64,000 nucleotides of DNA from Bactericera cockerelli (lineage: Eukaryota > Arthropoda > Insecta > Hemiptera > Triozidae), in NCBI GenBank assembly GCA_024516035.1, contig CM044963.1:24819935-24883934 (forward strand), in the 5' to 3' direction. Numbering within the stretch: the first letter of the stretch is position 1; each line of letters starts with the position of its first letter. The position numbers and the translations under genes were made by a program. Shown in pieces: positions 22,301 through 34,144 of the stretch. The notes under the pieces were generated by a model that saw nothing but the letters and a program-made list of their open reading frames with translations, had not been told where the DNA came from and did not search any database.

Positions 22301-25300
22301 AGTAAAGGGACTAAACTGTGAGAGTAAAGGGACTCTTTCGTCTCATTCTTGCAGGATAAACAGAGTGTTGTGCTGTCGTAAGCAGTAATGATTTTTGTCT
22401 ACTTAAAAAATAAATAAAGCACTCATAGAAATAGAGATATAAAATAATGAAATAAAGGAATAGAGAAACAAGGTTGTTGTAGCGGCAATAGCTATGCCGA
22501 GGGGATAGTCTCTAACTGGGTTAATAAATAATAGCTTGGATGGAGTATGGTTCTTTTGCAATTAATTCAAGCATTTTTTGAGCACTGTCCTGGGATGAGC
22601 ATTCCCAGTATTTTATATCTATATTTACCTGAACGTGGTTTTGAAGAGGAAATTGGAAAGCATTATGATAGACTACAAGAATCAGAATGAAGATATTGAT
22701 GATGATAAGGAGATTGTAGAGGAACTGCTAGCATCAGCAGACCTCTAATGTTTTAAAATGTTGTCAAATAATAAATAATTAGTACATTATTTGCAAGACC
22801 AACCATCAGAATTACTTTTGGCTTCTTTTCTGCATAAGCCTATTGAAAACCTTTGACTCTGTCAGCTAGCTAGGCTGATTAGCGTTTGTTCCAGTTAGTC
22901 GTCTCTTACGATAGGGGAACACCCCGAGGTCCTAGATTCTTTTTCAGTACCGGCTACCATATGGGACCCGGGTTCGAATTGAGGACAGTCTGGAAAATCT
23001 GTGGTCCGCAAGTCATATTTTATTAAACACATTAGATCAAGTTTTATTTACATAGAATATATACATACATTACACACATAGAAATTGTTAATAAAACAAA
23101 ACTTGATCAAGGGCGGCGATGCCAACGGTATTCTTTTCATATTTGAATTAAAAGATTTATTTGTTTTTTTTTTTTCATTTTGCTTTTGCTAAGTAGGACC
23201 GAATTAGAAAATACGTTTACTGCAAAGATTTTTTTTTTTTTTAAAAAAAGATGAGTGTTTCACACCCTTTTTTATTTCGTAGCCATGAAACAGGAGCTAC
23301 TTTAGACACTTGTGGTCTGTGTTTTAGATAACCTAAACTGCTCCTCGAGTGGACTATAGTGCGCTGTGATTGTCTAAACTCTGACTCGAGGCCTGGCTTA
23401 TATTAGTTGTAATCACATTTTGAAAAAAAAAAAAAAAAAAAAAAATACAAACTTGTTCTGTAAGGGGTTAAACTAATTAAAAAAATCCCTTATATAACAT
23501 GGGTGGTTTTTATACGTATAAAAACAAACAACATAACTAACTGGTTTGGCAACAATCAAGTAGAATTTCGTCATCCACGATCAGCAATGATTGTCATTTT
23601 TTATCATACCTTAAAATAAGCGTCTTGTCAATGTGGATACGGTAGACCCTACATATGTAAATTAGCTAGCGCATTAATCTGTGTGTCTAATGTCACCCAA
23701 TTGATCCAATGCCTCAATTTTGACGTGGTTAACGCTCTAGTCTGGTAATCTAGGTAGCGTAGGGATCTGTTGCTTCGAATCCCACCCAGTGCACGATTTT
23801 TCCTTTAATGATTTGAGTTTGTGACCACATAATAATAAGACTCTGAGGGTTTGGTGGTAGAAAATGCTTTGAGCATTAACCTCACCTGGTGGTTCCCTTC
23901 CACTAAAGAGTATTATTATTATTAATTTTTCTCATTATTGTTGTCACATGTGAGTACGTTATTTAAGAAGATTTTTTTATTATAATACATAATATGTGAT
24001 TGTGACCACATAGTAATAAGACTCTGAAGGTTAGGTGGTAGAAAATGATTTACCATTAATGTCGCCTGGTAGTTACTTTCCACTAAAATGTTAAATTATT
24101 ATGAAGAAAGTATCAGGTTTTTTTATATGGGTATTGTGTTAATTTCTTCAGTAGGATGATTGAATTTAGAATAAACTAGTGATTAGTAAGTAGATAGTAA
24201 ATAAATAAACAAAATATCCCAATATTTAAGTCAATTTCTTATTTTTGAGTTGCTCAAAATCGTGATATCACAACCAATTAAAGTAGCGCTATACTAATTT
24301 TTATTGGTACATGAACCACCGACCTGCAGATTACAAGTCCGCCGACTGATCGATCAAGCTACTGAGTACTGAGTATGTGTCTTAGGGCGAAATTAATAGG
24401 CAAAATCAAGAAGTTAAGTCATGACTAAGCATTAGTTTTCCACATCTAAGATAATACGCAAAATCTACACTTACCTCCCTAAAGGCATTTATCTTTATTA
24501 GGAGGATAAAAAAATGTACTAATGTACAATATTTACAGTATTAAATTAAGAAAATAAAAATAAATCTTAATATATAAATGTCAATGTCACTGACTGACTG
24601 ACCACTGACTGATCATCGCTCTACAGCCCAAACCGTAAGTCCTAGAAAGCTGAAATTTGGTTGGTAGCTTTGTCTTATAGTGTAGATGTGCAATAAGACG
24701 GGATTTTTCGAAATTCCCACTACAACACCTGCCATTGGCGAAAAAGGATTTTTTGCTTTCACGGCCATGCCTCGGCCCGCAAAGCGGGCGACAGCCCGCT
24801 AGTAAATAATAATATAGAAAAGTTTGAAAAATAAACAATTAAAGAACGAAGAAAATAATTCTAATGTCCTAAGTGAAACGCGGGGTTATTGCCTGTGGCA
24901 ATCTCTTCCATACAACTCTTATTAGTTCCGCCCTTGAATCAAATATTCGAATCCTCCAGGCCCTGAACAAAGAATACAAGACATGCAGAAGCTAGTAATT
25001 TTATTAAATACTAGCGGGCTGTCGCCCGCTTTGCGGGCCGAGGCATGGCCGTGCGGAGAAATAGCGGTGAAAGCAAAAAATCCTTTTTCGCCAATGGCAG
25101 GTGTTGTATAGTATAGTATAGTATAGTATAGTATAGTATAGTATAGTATAGTAGTGCTTTATTTAGACTGTCGGCTCGAGACAGGAAGTCCCATTACGCT
25201 AACAGTTTGTAGTGGAAATTTCGAAAAATCCCGTCTTATGGCACATTTAGACTATAAGACAAAGCTACCTACCGAATTTCAGCTTCCTAGGACTTACCAG

Positions 25301-28300
25301 TTCGGAGAAACAGTGATGAATCAGTGAGTCAGTCAGTGAGTGAAACTCTCTTTTATAAGTATAGATTTGACCCTCCAAGCCATGAACAAGGAATACATGC
25401 AGAAGCTAGTAATCATATTTAATATTTGATCTTCCAGGCCTTAAACAAGGAATACATGCAGAAGCTAGAAGAAGTGACAGAACTGCAGGAGAAATGCGTG
25501 AAACAGATTGCCCACCAGAGGTATAGGCTGAGTGTCCTGTCAAAGTCGTTCAAGAAGTAAGTTCATAACTAGTGGATATAATGTCCATACATTTTACTTT
25601 TAATGTTATCATATTTGTGTTAATCACTTTCGTGATGTTTAATGGACTCAAACTCACGCTTTTAACATTAAACCTTAAACTTTTGCGACTTAAACCACCG
25701 ACCTCCAGGTTATTAGTCCGCCGACAGCGCCGCCGTATCAATCAATCAACTGAGCTAGTGAGGTATAATAATATTGATGTATAATAATCTTCCCTTTTTC
25801 GTTGTATCCTTTTTTTAAAATTATTATTATAGTCTGGTTGGTGTTCCACAAGAGAAGCACCAACTATCACATCGACCTCTATTTAGATCTATTGTGACCA
25901 GTTGATTCTAATTCTGATGTACGTCCTAATTTGAAGCAGTCAGGACGGGGGTTTTACCCTCCATTCGCTGGGAATCGTACCAGCCACCCACATTAACCTC
26001 GTCCAGCCTGAGTGTGGCCGGAAACGTCAGCCTCACGTGTTTGGATGGAACAGAATTTTTGATGAAAATTCTGCCCCAACCGGGAGTCAAACTCGGGAAC
26101 TCTGGACTACGGGCAGTAGTTACATTTACAACAACAAGTTAATCTAAGTTGGTTTTTTTAAGACAAATAAATGTTTTTTTATATTATATAGATAAGTAGA
26201 TAGTCTTATGTTCGATAGTTTTATATTTTTATAGTTAGGGAAATTAATTGTAAATTAGTTAGTACAGGGTAAACAAGCCCGTATATTGTTCAAATAAATA
26301 AATAAAAAATCATTAAGCCACGGAGGCTTTAAAATCTTGAATTTTTGCTCTGAACTGTTTTCTATCATCAATAAATTCCTCAGGTATTTCCATCTCTTAC
26401 AGGTCTTTATTATTATTATTATTATTCCAGACTGGAAGAGGAAGGTTAGCTTCCACTAACTAGTATTATTATTATTCCAGACTGCCCAGTGACGAGGGTG
26501 TGGAGAAACTGAGAGGCAGCGTGTGGAAGAGGAAGGAGCTGCTTCAGGACATGGAGCAGAGTTTGCCCAAGGCGAATGGACGCTACCTCAAGATCATTCT
26601 GGGCAACGTGAATGTCTCCATCCTCAACAAGAACGACAAGTGAGTTTTCTTTTATTTATTGTATTCTTTAAAAAAAAAAAAAAAAAAAAAAAATAGATGA
26701 GTGTTTCACAACCGTTTTTATTTCGTAGCCATGAAACAGGAGCTACTGTAGACGCTTGTGGTCTGTGTTGTAGCCTGCCCATCCCGTAGTATGCCTCCCC
26801 TCTGATGGGCGAGAAGTGACACAATACTTCCCAATTAGGAGTCAACTTATCATATTTGTATTACACAAAGTGAGTCATCAACTCTCAAGTTATCATATTA
26901 AAAGTTATCATATTGTGATGTAAACATCACACGACTTTCCTTATCCCTGAAAAGAATAGAATATAATAGAATAGAATAGAAATTACCTTGTTTGTACTGC
27001 CGAGGTGAGACTAAAAAGTCCCTTTATTCCGAAGTCGAATTCCGCCACTGGTGACTCAACGGTAACTGGTAGCTAAAAATAAATACCAAATTCGTAATCA
27101 GAACTTCAAAATCATTGAATTTGATATGTCATAACCCCCATCTAGGATGAATAATAAAAAAGTTAGTCAAAGCGGGTCCCCCCCAAAATACCGTTAAATT
27201 GCGGCCGAGGTTCAAAAAGTTCAAGATATCAACAAAAAAATGATCAAAATAGACCCCTATTATTTTTTTTAATCTAATAAAATGTTGTTCTTCAACTTTT
27301 TTTGTAACTTTAACCAATGCAAAGAAGCGGCGCTTGCGGCTAATATTTGCGGTCCTGCGGCCGATTTCAACCAAAGGTTTCGTGGTTCGTTTGGTGTATA
27401 AAATTAATTACCATACCAAATTTCAAGTCTCTAGCTCTTACCCTTCTCGAGATATCCTGTTTACACACAGACACACACACAGACAGACGCACCGACCAAT
27501 GGCTGAAAACAACTTTTTTGGTATCCTGAGGCTATGATTCGTCCAGAAATGTGAAAAGCTGGGTAGGTCAAATTTTCGACGAATACAATACTTTCCTTAG
27601 TATAGGATAAGGAAAGTAAAAATAATAACACTCTTTAGTATAAGGTAACCACCAGGCGAGGTTAATGCTCAAAAATTATATTCTACCACCTAACCCTCAG
27701 AGTCTTATTATGTGGTCACGAATTCAAATTAATGAGGAAAAATTCATGCACTGGGTGGGGCTCGAACCAACGGATCCCTACGCTACCTGTATTACCAGAC
27801 TATCGAACTAACCACTTGACTACCAGTGCACCAGTAATGATATTTTTCAGTTTCAAGAGCAGTCAGATAGTAGTGAAGATGTGTTATTACTAGGTGGAAA
27901 TCCCACAGGCATACTAATGGATGAGTAAGCTACAACATAGACCACAAGTGTTTACAATAGTTGCTATTTCATTGCTACAAAATAAAAAAGGCTGTCTTGA
28001 AAAAAAATCTTAAAAAAAAATAACCAATCAGAGTGCGTTGTGTGGCGTTTAAAAAGGAGATTTGGGGGTTATATGGTTAAGCCGCTAGTCTTGTGGTCCC
28101 GGTGGCGTGGGAATTCGCTGGTTCGGAACCCACCCAGTATATTAATTTTTCCTCATTTTTTTATTTTATTATTTAATTTTCCATTTATTTATTACAATAT
28201 TACAATATGATACAGATTTTGAAATGATTTAATGGTACCCTTTCTCAAAGTTAAAAAAACTGTGCTGAGAAAGAAATATACAACCAAATAAGAATGATAA

Positions 28301-31300
28301 TATTAATAGCCATGATAATTTAAAATACTTAATGTTTATTCAATCATTATCATCTTGCTTTGTTAAATTTTCAATGTTTTTACATTCCATTACTTGTTAG
28401 ATATAGAAAGTATTATTTTGTTATGTTATGTTGATTGGGGGCCTCAGATATCAATCTGATTTTGTGCAAAATTTTCATGTATTATGTATTTATGTTGTGT
28501 GTAAATTTAATTGTACAAATAAACACTTTTTACTTTACATTAAATATTGATTTTTTTGTCAATAGTATTTTTTTGTAAATATATTTGCTGCTCTTCGCAC
28601 TATTTGTATATTGCTCCAGGCAAGTTATCTTAACTCTGGATTTTGCTTTACTTTCAGATTCCGCTACAAAGACGAGTATGAAAAATTTAAACTAGTTCTA
28701 AGCATCATAGGATTCGTACTCTCAGTACTCAATCTACTTGTACATTCGAGGTAAGTTCACAATTTACAAGTACTTTATTTACAAGGACTCAATCTACTTG
28801 TACATTCGAGGTAAGTTCACAATTTACAAGTACTTTATTTACAAGTACTCAATCTACTTGTACAATCGAGGTAAGTTCACAATTTACAAGTACTTTATTT
28901 ACAAGTACTCAATCTACTTGTACATTCGAGGTAAGTTCACAATTTACAAGTACTTTATTTACAAGGACTCAATCTACTTGTACATTCGAGGTAAGTTCAC
29001 AATTTACAAGTACTTTATTTACAAGTACTCAATCTACTTGTACAATCGAGGTAAGTTCACAATTTACAAGTACTTTATTTACAAGTACTCAATCTACTTG
29101 TACAATCGAGGTAAGTTCACAATTTACAAGTACTCAATCTACTTGTACATTCGAGGTAAGTTCACAATTTACAAGTACTTTATTTACAAGTACTCAATCT
29201 ACTTGTACAATCGAGGTAAGTTCACAATTTACAAGTACTTTATTTACAAGTACTCAATCTACTTGTACATTCGAGGTAAGTTCACAATTTACAAGTACTT
29301 TATTTACAAGTACTCAGTACATCGTGGCGTCCTCAGCACTAGTATCGCAAAGGAGTCTCCTCTCCTCGTCCCTCATAAAATTTCTTCCCCGTATCAAATG
29401 TAAACATAAACATATCAAAAGTAAACATAAACATATCAAAAGTAAACATAAACATAAATATATCAAATGTAAACATAAATATATCAAATGTAAACATAAA
29501 TATATCAAATGTAAACATAAACATAAATAGAACGCGAGAAATATTCTACTCCTTTGCGATGGTGTCGCGCCATGTGGCGTTTCCATGCAACTGGGTTTCG
29601 TTTCCACACTTCTTAAATCTACATGCTATGCTTTGTCCTTCTCTTCAAGTTTCATCTAATAATAATAATATTATAATAATACACAAAGACATGAGAACCA
29701 TTCCAACTTCACTTCAATAAATAAATAAAGAAAATAAAAATTAAGTTTTTTTTTTCTCACTATATCAAGTTTTTTTTACTAATATTTGGAAAAATGACCC
29801 GTTTTTTTTAGTCTTACAATGTCTCTTGGAATTGATTCTAGAATTTTCACAGCAAGAAAAATCTTGGACACCATGTGTTCTTTATTTTTTAACCCATACT
29901 TGTTATTTCTGTTCGGATTTCAGATCTTTAGAATTAATTTTCATGTTTCTACTCGTCTGGTATTACTGCACACTCACGATTCGAGAGAGCATACTTAAGG
30001 TAAGACAAAATAGGAATATTCTTTTCACTTTCCTTATCCTATAATAGGGAAAGTATTATATTCGTCGAACATTTGACCTATCCCGTTTTTCACATTTCTG
30101 GACGAATCTTAGCGTCAGGATACCAAAAAAGTTGTTTTCATTTATTTACAAAATGAGGCCAAAAATTGACAAATCATTTTTCTTCTTATCAAGTTTAAAT
30201 TTTGGAAACATCGTCTTCAAGATATTGTGTTAGAAATAGCTTGCTATATTTATATTAAAAGTCAAAGAATTTCTCTTCTATCTTTTTTATAAGCTGTTCA
30301 AAAAGAAACTTTATGAACAGCACCCTGTAGAAAATATATTTCTAAGCCTTACAAAATTTATTTCTAAGCCTTACAAAATTTATTTCTAAGCCTTACAAAA
30401 TATATTTCTAAGCCTTACTTCTGAATGTTCAATACTATTAATCTATGGGTACATCTACCAATAATTTTCGCCATTTTTTTTTTTCAATCATTAAATTTTA
30501 CATCAAGAAAATTTAAAGAGGGAATTTGAGTCTTCTGATGTGAACAGTAATTATAAAATATCTCCGCGTAAATTTTTATGAGGGTTGAAAAAATAGTGTC
30601 GAAAATTATGATCCCTTTTTCACTGTCGAATAATTGGTAAATGTACCATGTAAATTCTATTCTAGATGTTGGTGATGGCTTGGTTTGTCTCACTGGCAAT
30701 AGGGCCGCCAAGGCTTTCCTCTTTCAGAGGATTTCTTTGGCGATCCAACGAGGTAATGCTACCTGCATGTTAGGTACATTGCCTCATGCAAGTGGGATGG
30801 ATCAAGTCTATCTCCTGTGATTTTAAAATTAATCAATTTAATAAATAAATAAAAAGCCTATTATAGATTGTGTTTTGAAATTCTAGATATTCTATTAGCA
30901 TTCTTTTCAATTGTATTTGTATTCTATTTTATATTTATTCTATTCTCACTATTGTATTTCTCTCCCAGGTGAACGGGTCTCATTTGTATTCTATTATTTA
31001 TTTATTGTATTCTCCCAATTGTATTTCTCTCCCAGGTGAACGGGTCTCATTTGTATTCTATTTTATATTTATTCTATTCTAACTATTGTATTTCTCTCCC
31101 AGGTGAACGGGTCTCATTTGTATTCTATTTGATATTTATTCTATTCTCCCTATTGTATTTCTATCCCAGGTATTCTCACTATTGTATTGTATTTCTATCC
31201 CAGGTATTCTCACTATTGTATTGTATTTCTATCCCAGGTATTCTCACTATTGTATTGTATTTCTATCCCAGGTATTCTCACTATTGTATTGTATTTCTAT

Positions 31301-34106
31301 CCCAGGTATTCTCACTATTGTATTGTATTTCTATCCCAGGTATTCTCACTATTGTATTGTATTTCTATCCCAGGTATTCTCACTATTGTATTGTATTTCT
31401 CTCCCAGGTATTCTCACTATTGTATTGTATTTCTATCCCAGGTATTCTCACTATTGTATTGTATTTCTATCCCAGGTATTCTCACTATTGTATTGTATTT
31501 CTATCCCAGGTATTCTCACTATTGTCTTGTATTTCTATCCCAGGTATTCTCACTATTGTATTGTATTTCTCTCCCAGGTGAACGGGTCTCATTTGTATTC
31601 TATTTTTATATTTATTCCATTCTCCCTATTGTATTTCTATCCCAGGTATTCTCACTATTGTATTGTATTTCTATCCCAGGTATTCTCACTATTGTATTGT
31701 ATTTCTATCCCAGGTATTCTCACTATTGTATTGTATTTCTATCCCAGGTATTCTCACTATTGTCTTGTATTTCTATCCCAGGTATTCTCACTATTGTATT
31801 GTATTTCTCTCCCAGGTATTCTCACTATTGTATTGTATTTCTATCCCAGGTATTCTCACTATTGTATTGTATTTCTCTCCCAGGTGAACGGGTCTCATTT
31901 TTATTCTATTTTATATTTATTCTATTCTCCCTATATTATTTCTATCCCAGGTATTCTCACTATTGTATTGTATTTCTCTCCCAGGTGAACGGGTCTCGTA
32001 TCAAGGGCTGGTGGCGGGTGCACCACTTTGCCTCCACCGTGTGTGCAGGGGTTCTTCTCATCTGGCCCAACTCAGCCACTTGGCACACGTTCCGGCCCCA
32101 GTTCATGATGTTCAATGTGTATATAAGTGAGTATTGGGGTATTCAATCCCGGGACTGAATATTCACATCGGGATCGGGATTTGGATTTTCAAATCCCGGG
32201 ATTTTCGGGATTAACAATTTGCTTACAATTTTAATGATTAAAGAATTACTTCGCTAGTAGGATATATATTTTTATATTAGAAACTGTTTCAAAGAAACAT
32301 AAGTGTATATAAGTGAGTATATACTTGTTGTTCATGATGTTCAATGTGTACATAAGTGAGTATATACTTGTTCTTCATGATGTTCAATGTGTACATAAGT
32401 GAGTATATACTTGTTGTTCATGATGTTCAATGTGTACATAAGTGAGTATATACTTGTTGTTCATGATGTTCAATGTGTACATAAGTGAGTATATACTTGT
32501 TGTTCATGATGTTCAATGTGTACATAAGTGAGTATATACTTGTTGTTCATGATGTTCAATGTGTACATAAGTGAGTATATACTTGTTGTTCATGATGTTC
32601 AATGTGTACATAAGTGAGTATATACTTGTTGTTCATGATGTTCAATGTGTACATAAGTGAGTATATACTTGTTGTTCATGATGTTCAATGTGTACATAAG
32701 TGAGTATATACTTGTTGTTCATGATGTTCAATGTGTACATAAGTGAGTATATACTTGTTGTTCATGATGTTCAATGTGTATATAAGTGAGTATATACTTG
32801 TTGTTCATGATGTTCAATGTGTACATAAGTGAGTATATACTTGTTGTTCATGATAATCAATGTGTATATAAGTGAGTATATACTTGTTGTTCATGATGTT
32901 CAATGTGTACATAAGTGAGTATATACTTGTTGTTAATGATGTTCAATGTGTACATAAGTGAGTATATACTTGTTGTTCATGATGTTCAATGTGTACATAA
33001 GTGAGTATATACTTGTTGTTCATGATGTTCAATGTGTATATAAGTGAGTATATACTTGTTGTTAATGATGTTCAATGTGTACATAAGTGAGTATATACTT
33101 GTTGTTCATGATGTTCAATGTGTATATAAGTGAGTATATACTTATGTTCAATGTGTACATAAGTGAGCACTTCTAATAAAAATTCCGTGTCCGTGAGATA
33201 GGCACAGATACCTATATCACGGTGGTGAGAGGATTATATGGACGCCCAGATCCAATGGCTAGGATAATTCTACTTTATTGTTTACTGTTTGAAAAGTCTG
33301 CTCCAACCGTGAATCGAACTCAGGATCTCTGCACTACAGGCAGTAGTCACAACCGTTACACCAATTTTATGGCAAGTACAAGTGAGTACTGGCACTTGTA
33401 ATGGAATGACTGGTACTCGTGGTCCAAAGATCCTGAGTTCGATCCTCGGTTTAGACAGTTACTGGTTGTATTAATTGGGAACACGCGAGGCTGGCTTTTA
33501 TAATAATAATACTCTTTAGTGGAAGAAAACCACCAGGCGAGGTTAATGCCCAAAGCATTTTCTACCACCTAACCCTTAGAGTCTTATTATTATGTGGTCA
33601 CAAACTCAAACTAATGAGGAAAAAATCGTGCACTGGGTGGGATGCGAACCAACGGATCCCTACGCTACCTGGATTACCAGACACTGGTAGTCAAGTGGTT
33701 AACGCGCTAGTCTGGTAATCCAGGTAGCGTAGGGATCCGTTGCTTCGAATCCCCACCCAGTGCATGATTTTTTCCTCCTATAGCTTGTATTTGTATATAA
33801 TGTATCGCTCTGTAAAACAGAGAAATAAAATGAATGTGCATTATTTATTCAATCTGTCAATTTTTACTCCCTCAGGTGTGGTCCAGGCTCTACAGTTCTG
33901 GTACCAGCAAGGGGTTCTGTATCGACTCAAGGCTCTGGGGGAACGCCATAATATGGACATCACCATCGAAGGTAATTTCATGCAGGAACCGACCTCAGTG
34001 TAGCTTGATCGATAAGGCAACGGACTTGTAACCAGGAGGTCGGTGGTTCAAGTCCCGGTTTCAGCGTAAATTTCAGTAAAGCGAGTTTGAGTAGTTGTGA
34101 CATCAC

Positions 34107-34144
<38 letters not shown>

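Noticed and set aside
22606..22748. Possible exon ending [16 protein letters not shown]
   Set aside because: A protein-like acidic tail, but only 46 codons, with no clear family and no matching upstream exon. Could be a transposon remnant; too weak to call.
28738..29403. 221-codon frame of repeated [12 protein letters not shown] as a repeat protein
   Set aside because: A 60-bp tandem array read in a frame different from the gene; no start context or splice partner.
31036..32158. Overlapping 181-, 268- and 323-codon frames (repeated [19 protein letters not shown]) as a novel gene
   Set aside because: They are the three frames of the 34-bp acceptor array running into TMEM120 exon 6. Interesting only as possible alternative-splice extensions, not as independent genes.
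33665..33775. Functional tRNA gene (long variable arm)
   Set aside because: The head folds like a type-II tRNA, but the same sequence with the same body and (ATT)n tail recurs many times; it is a SINE head.
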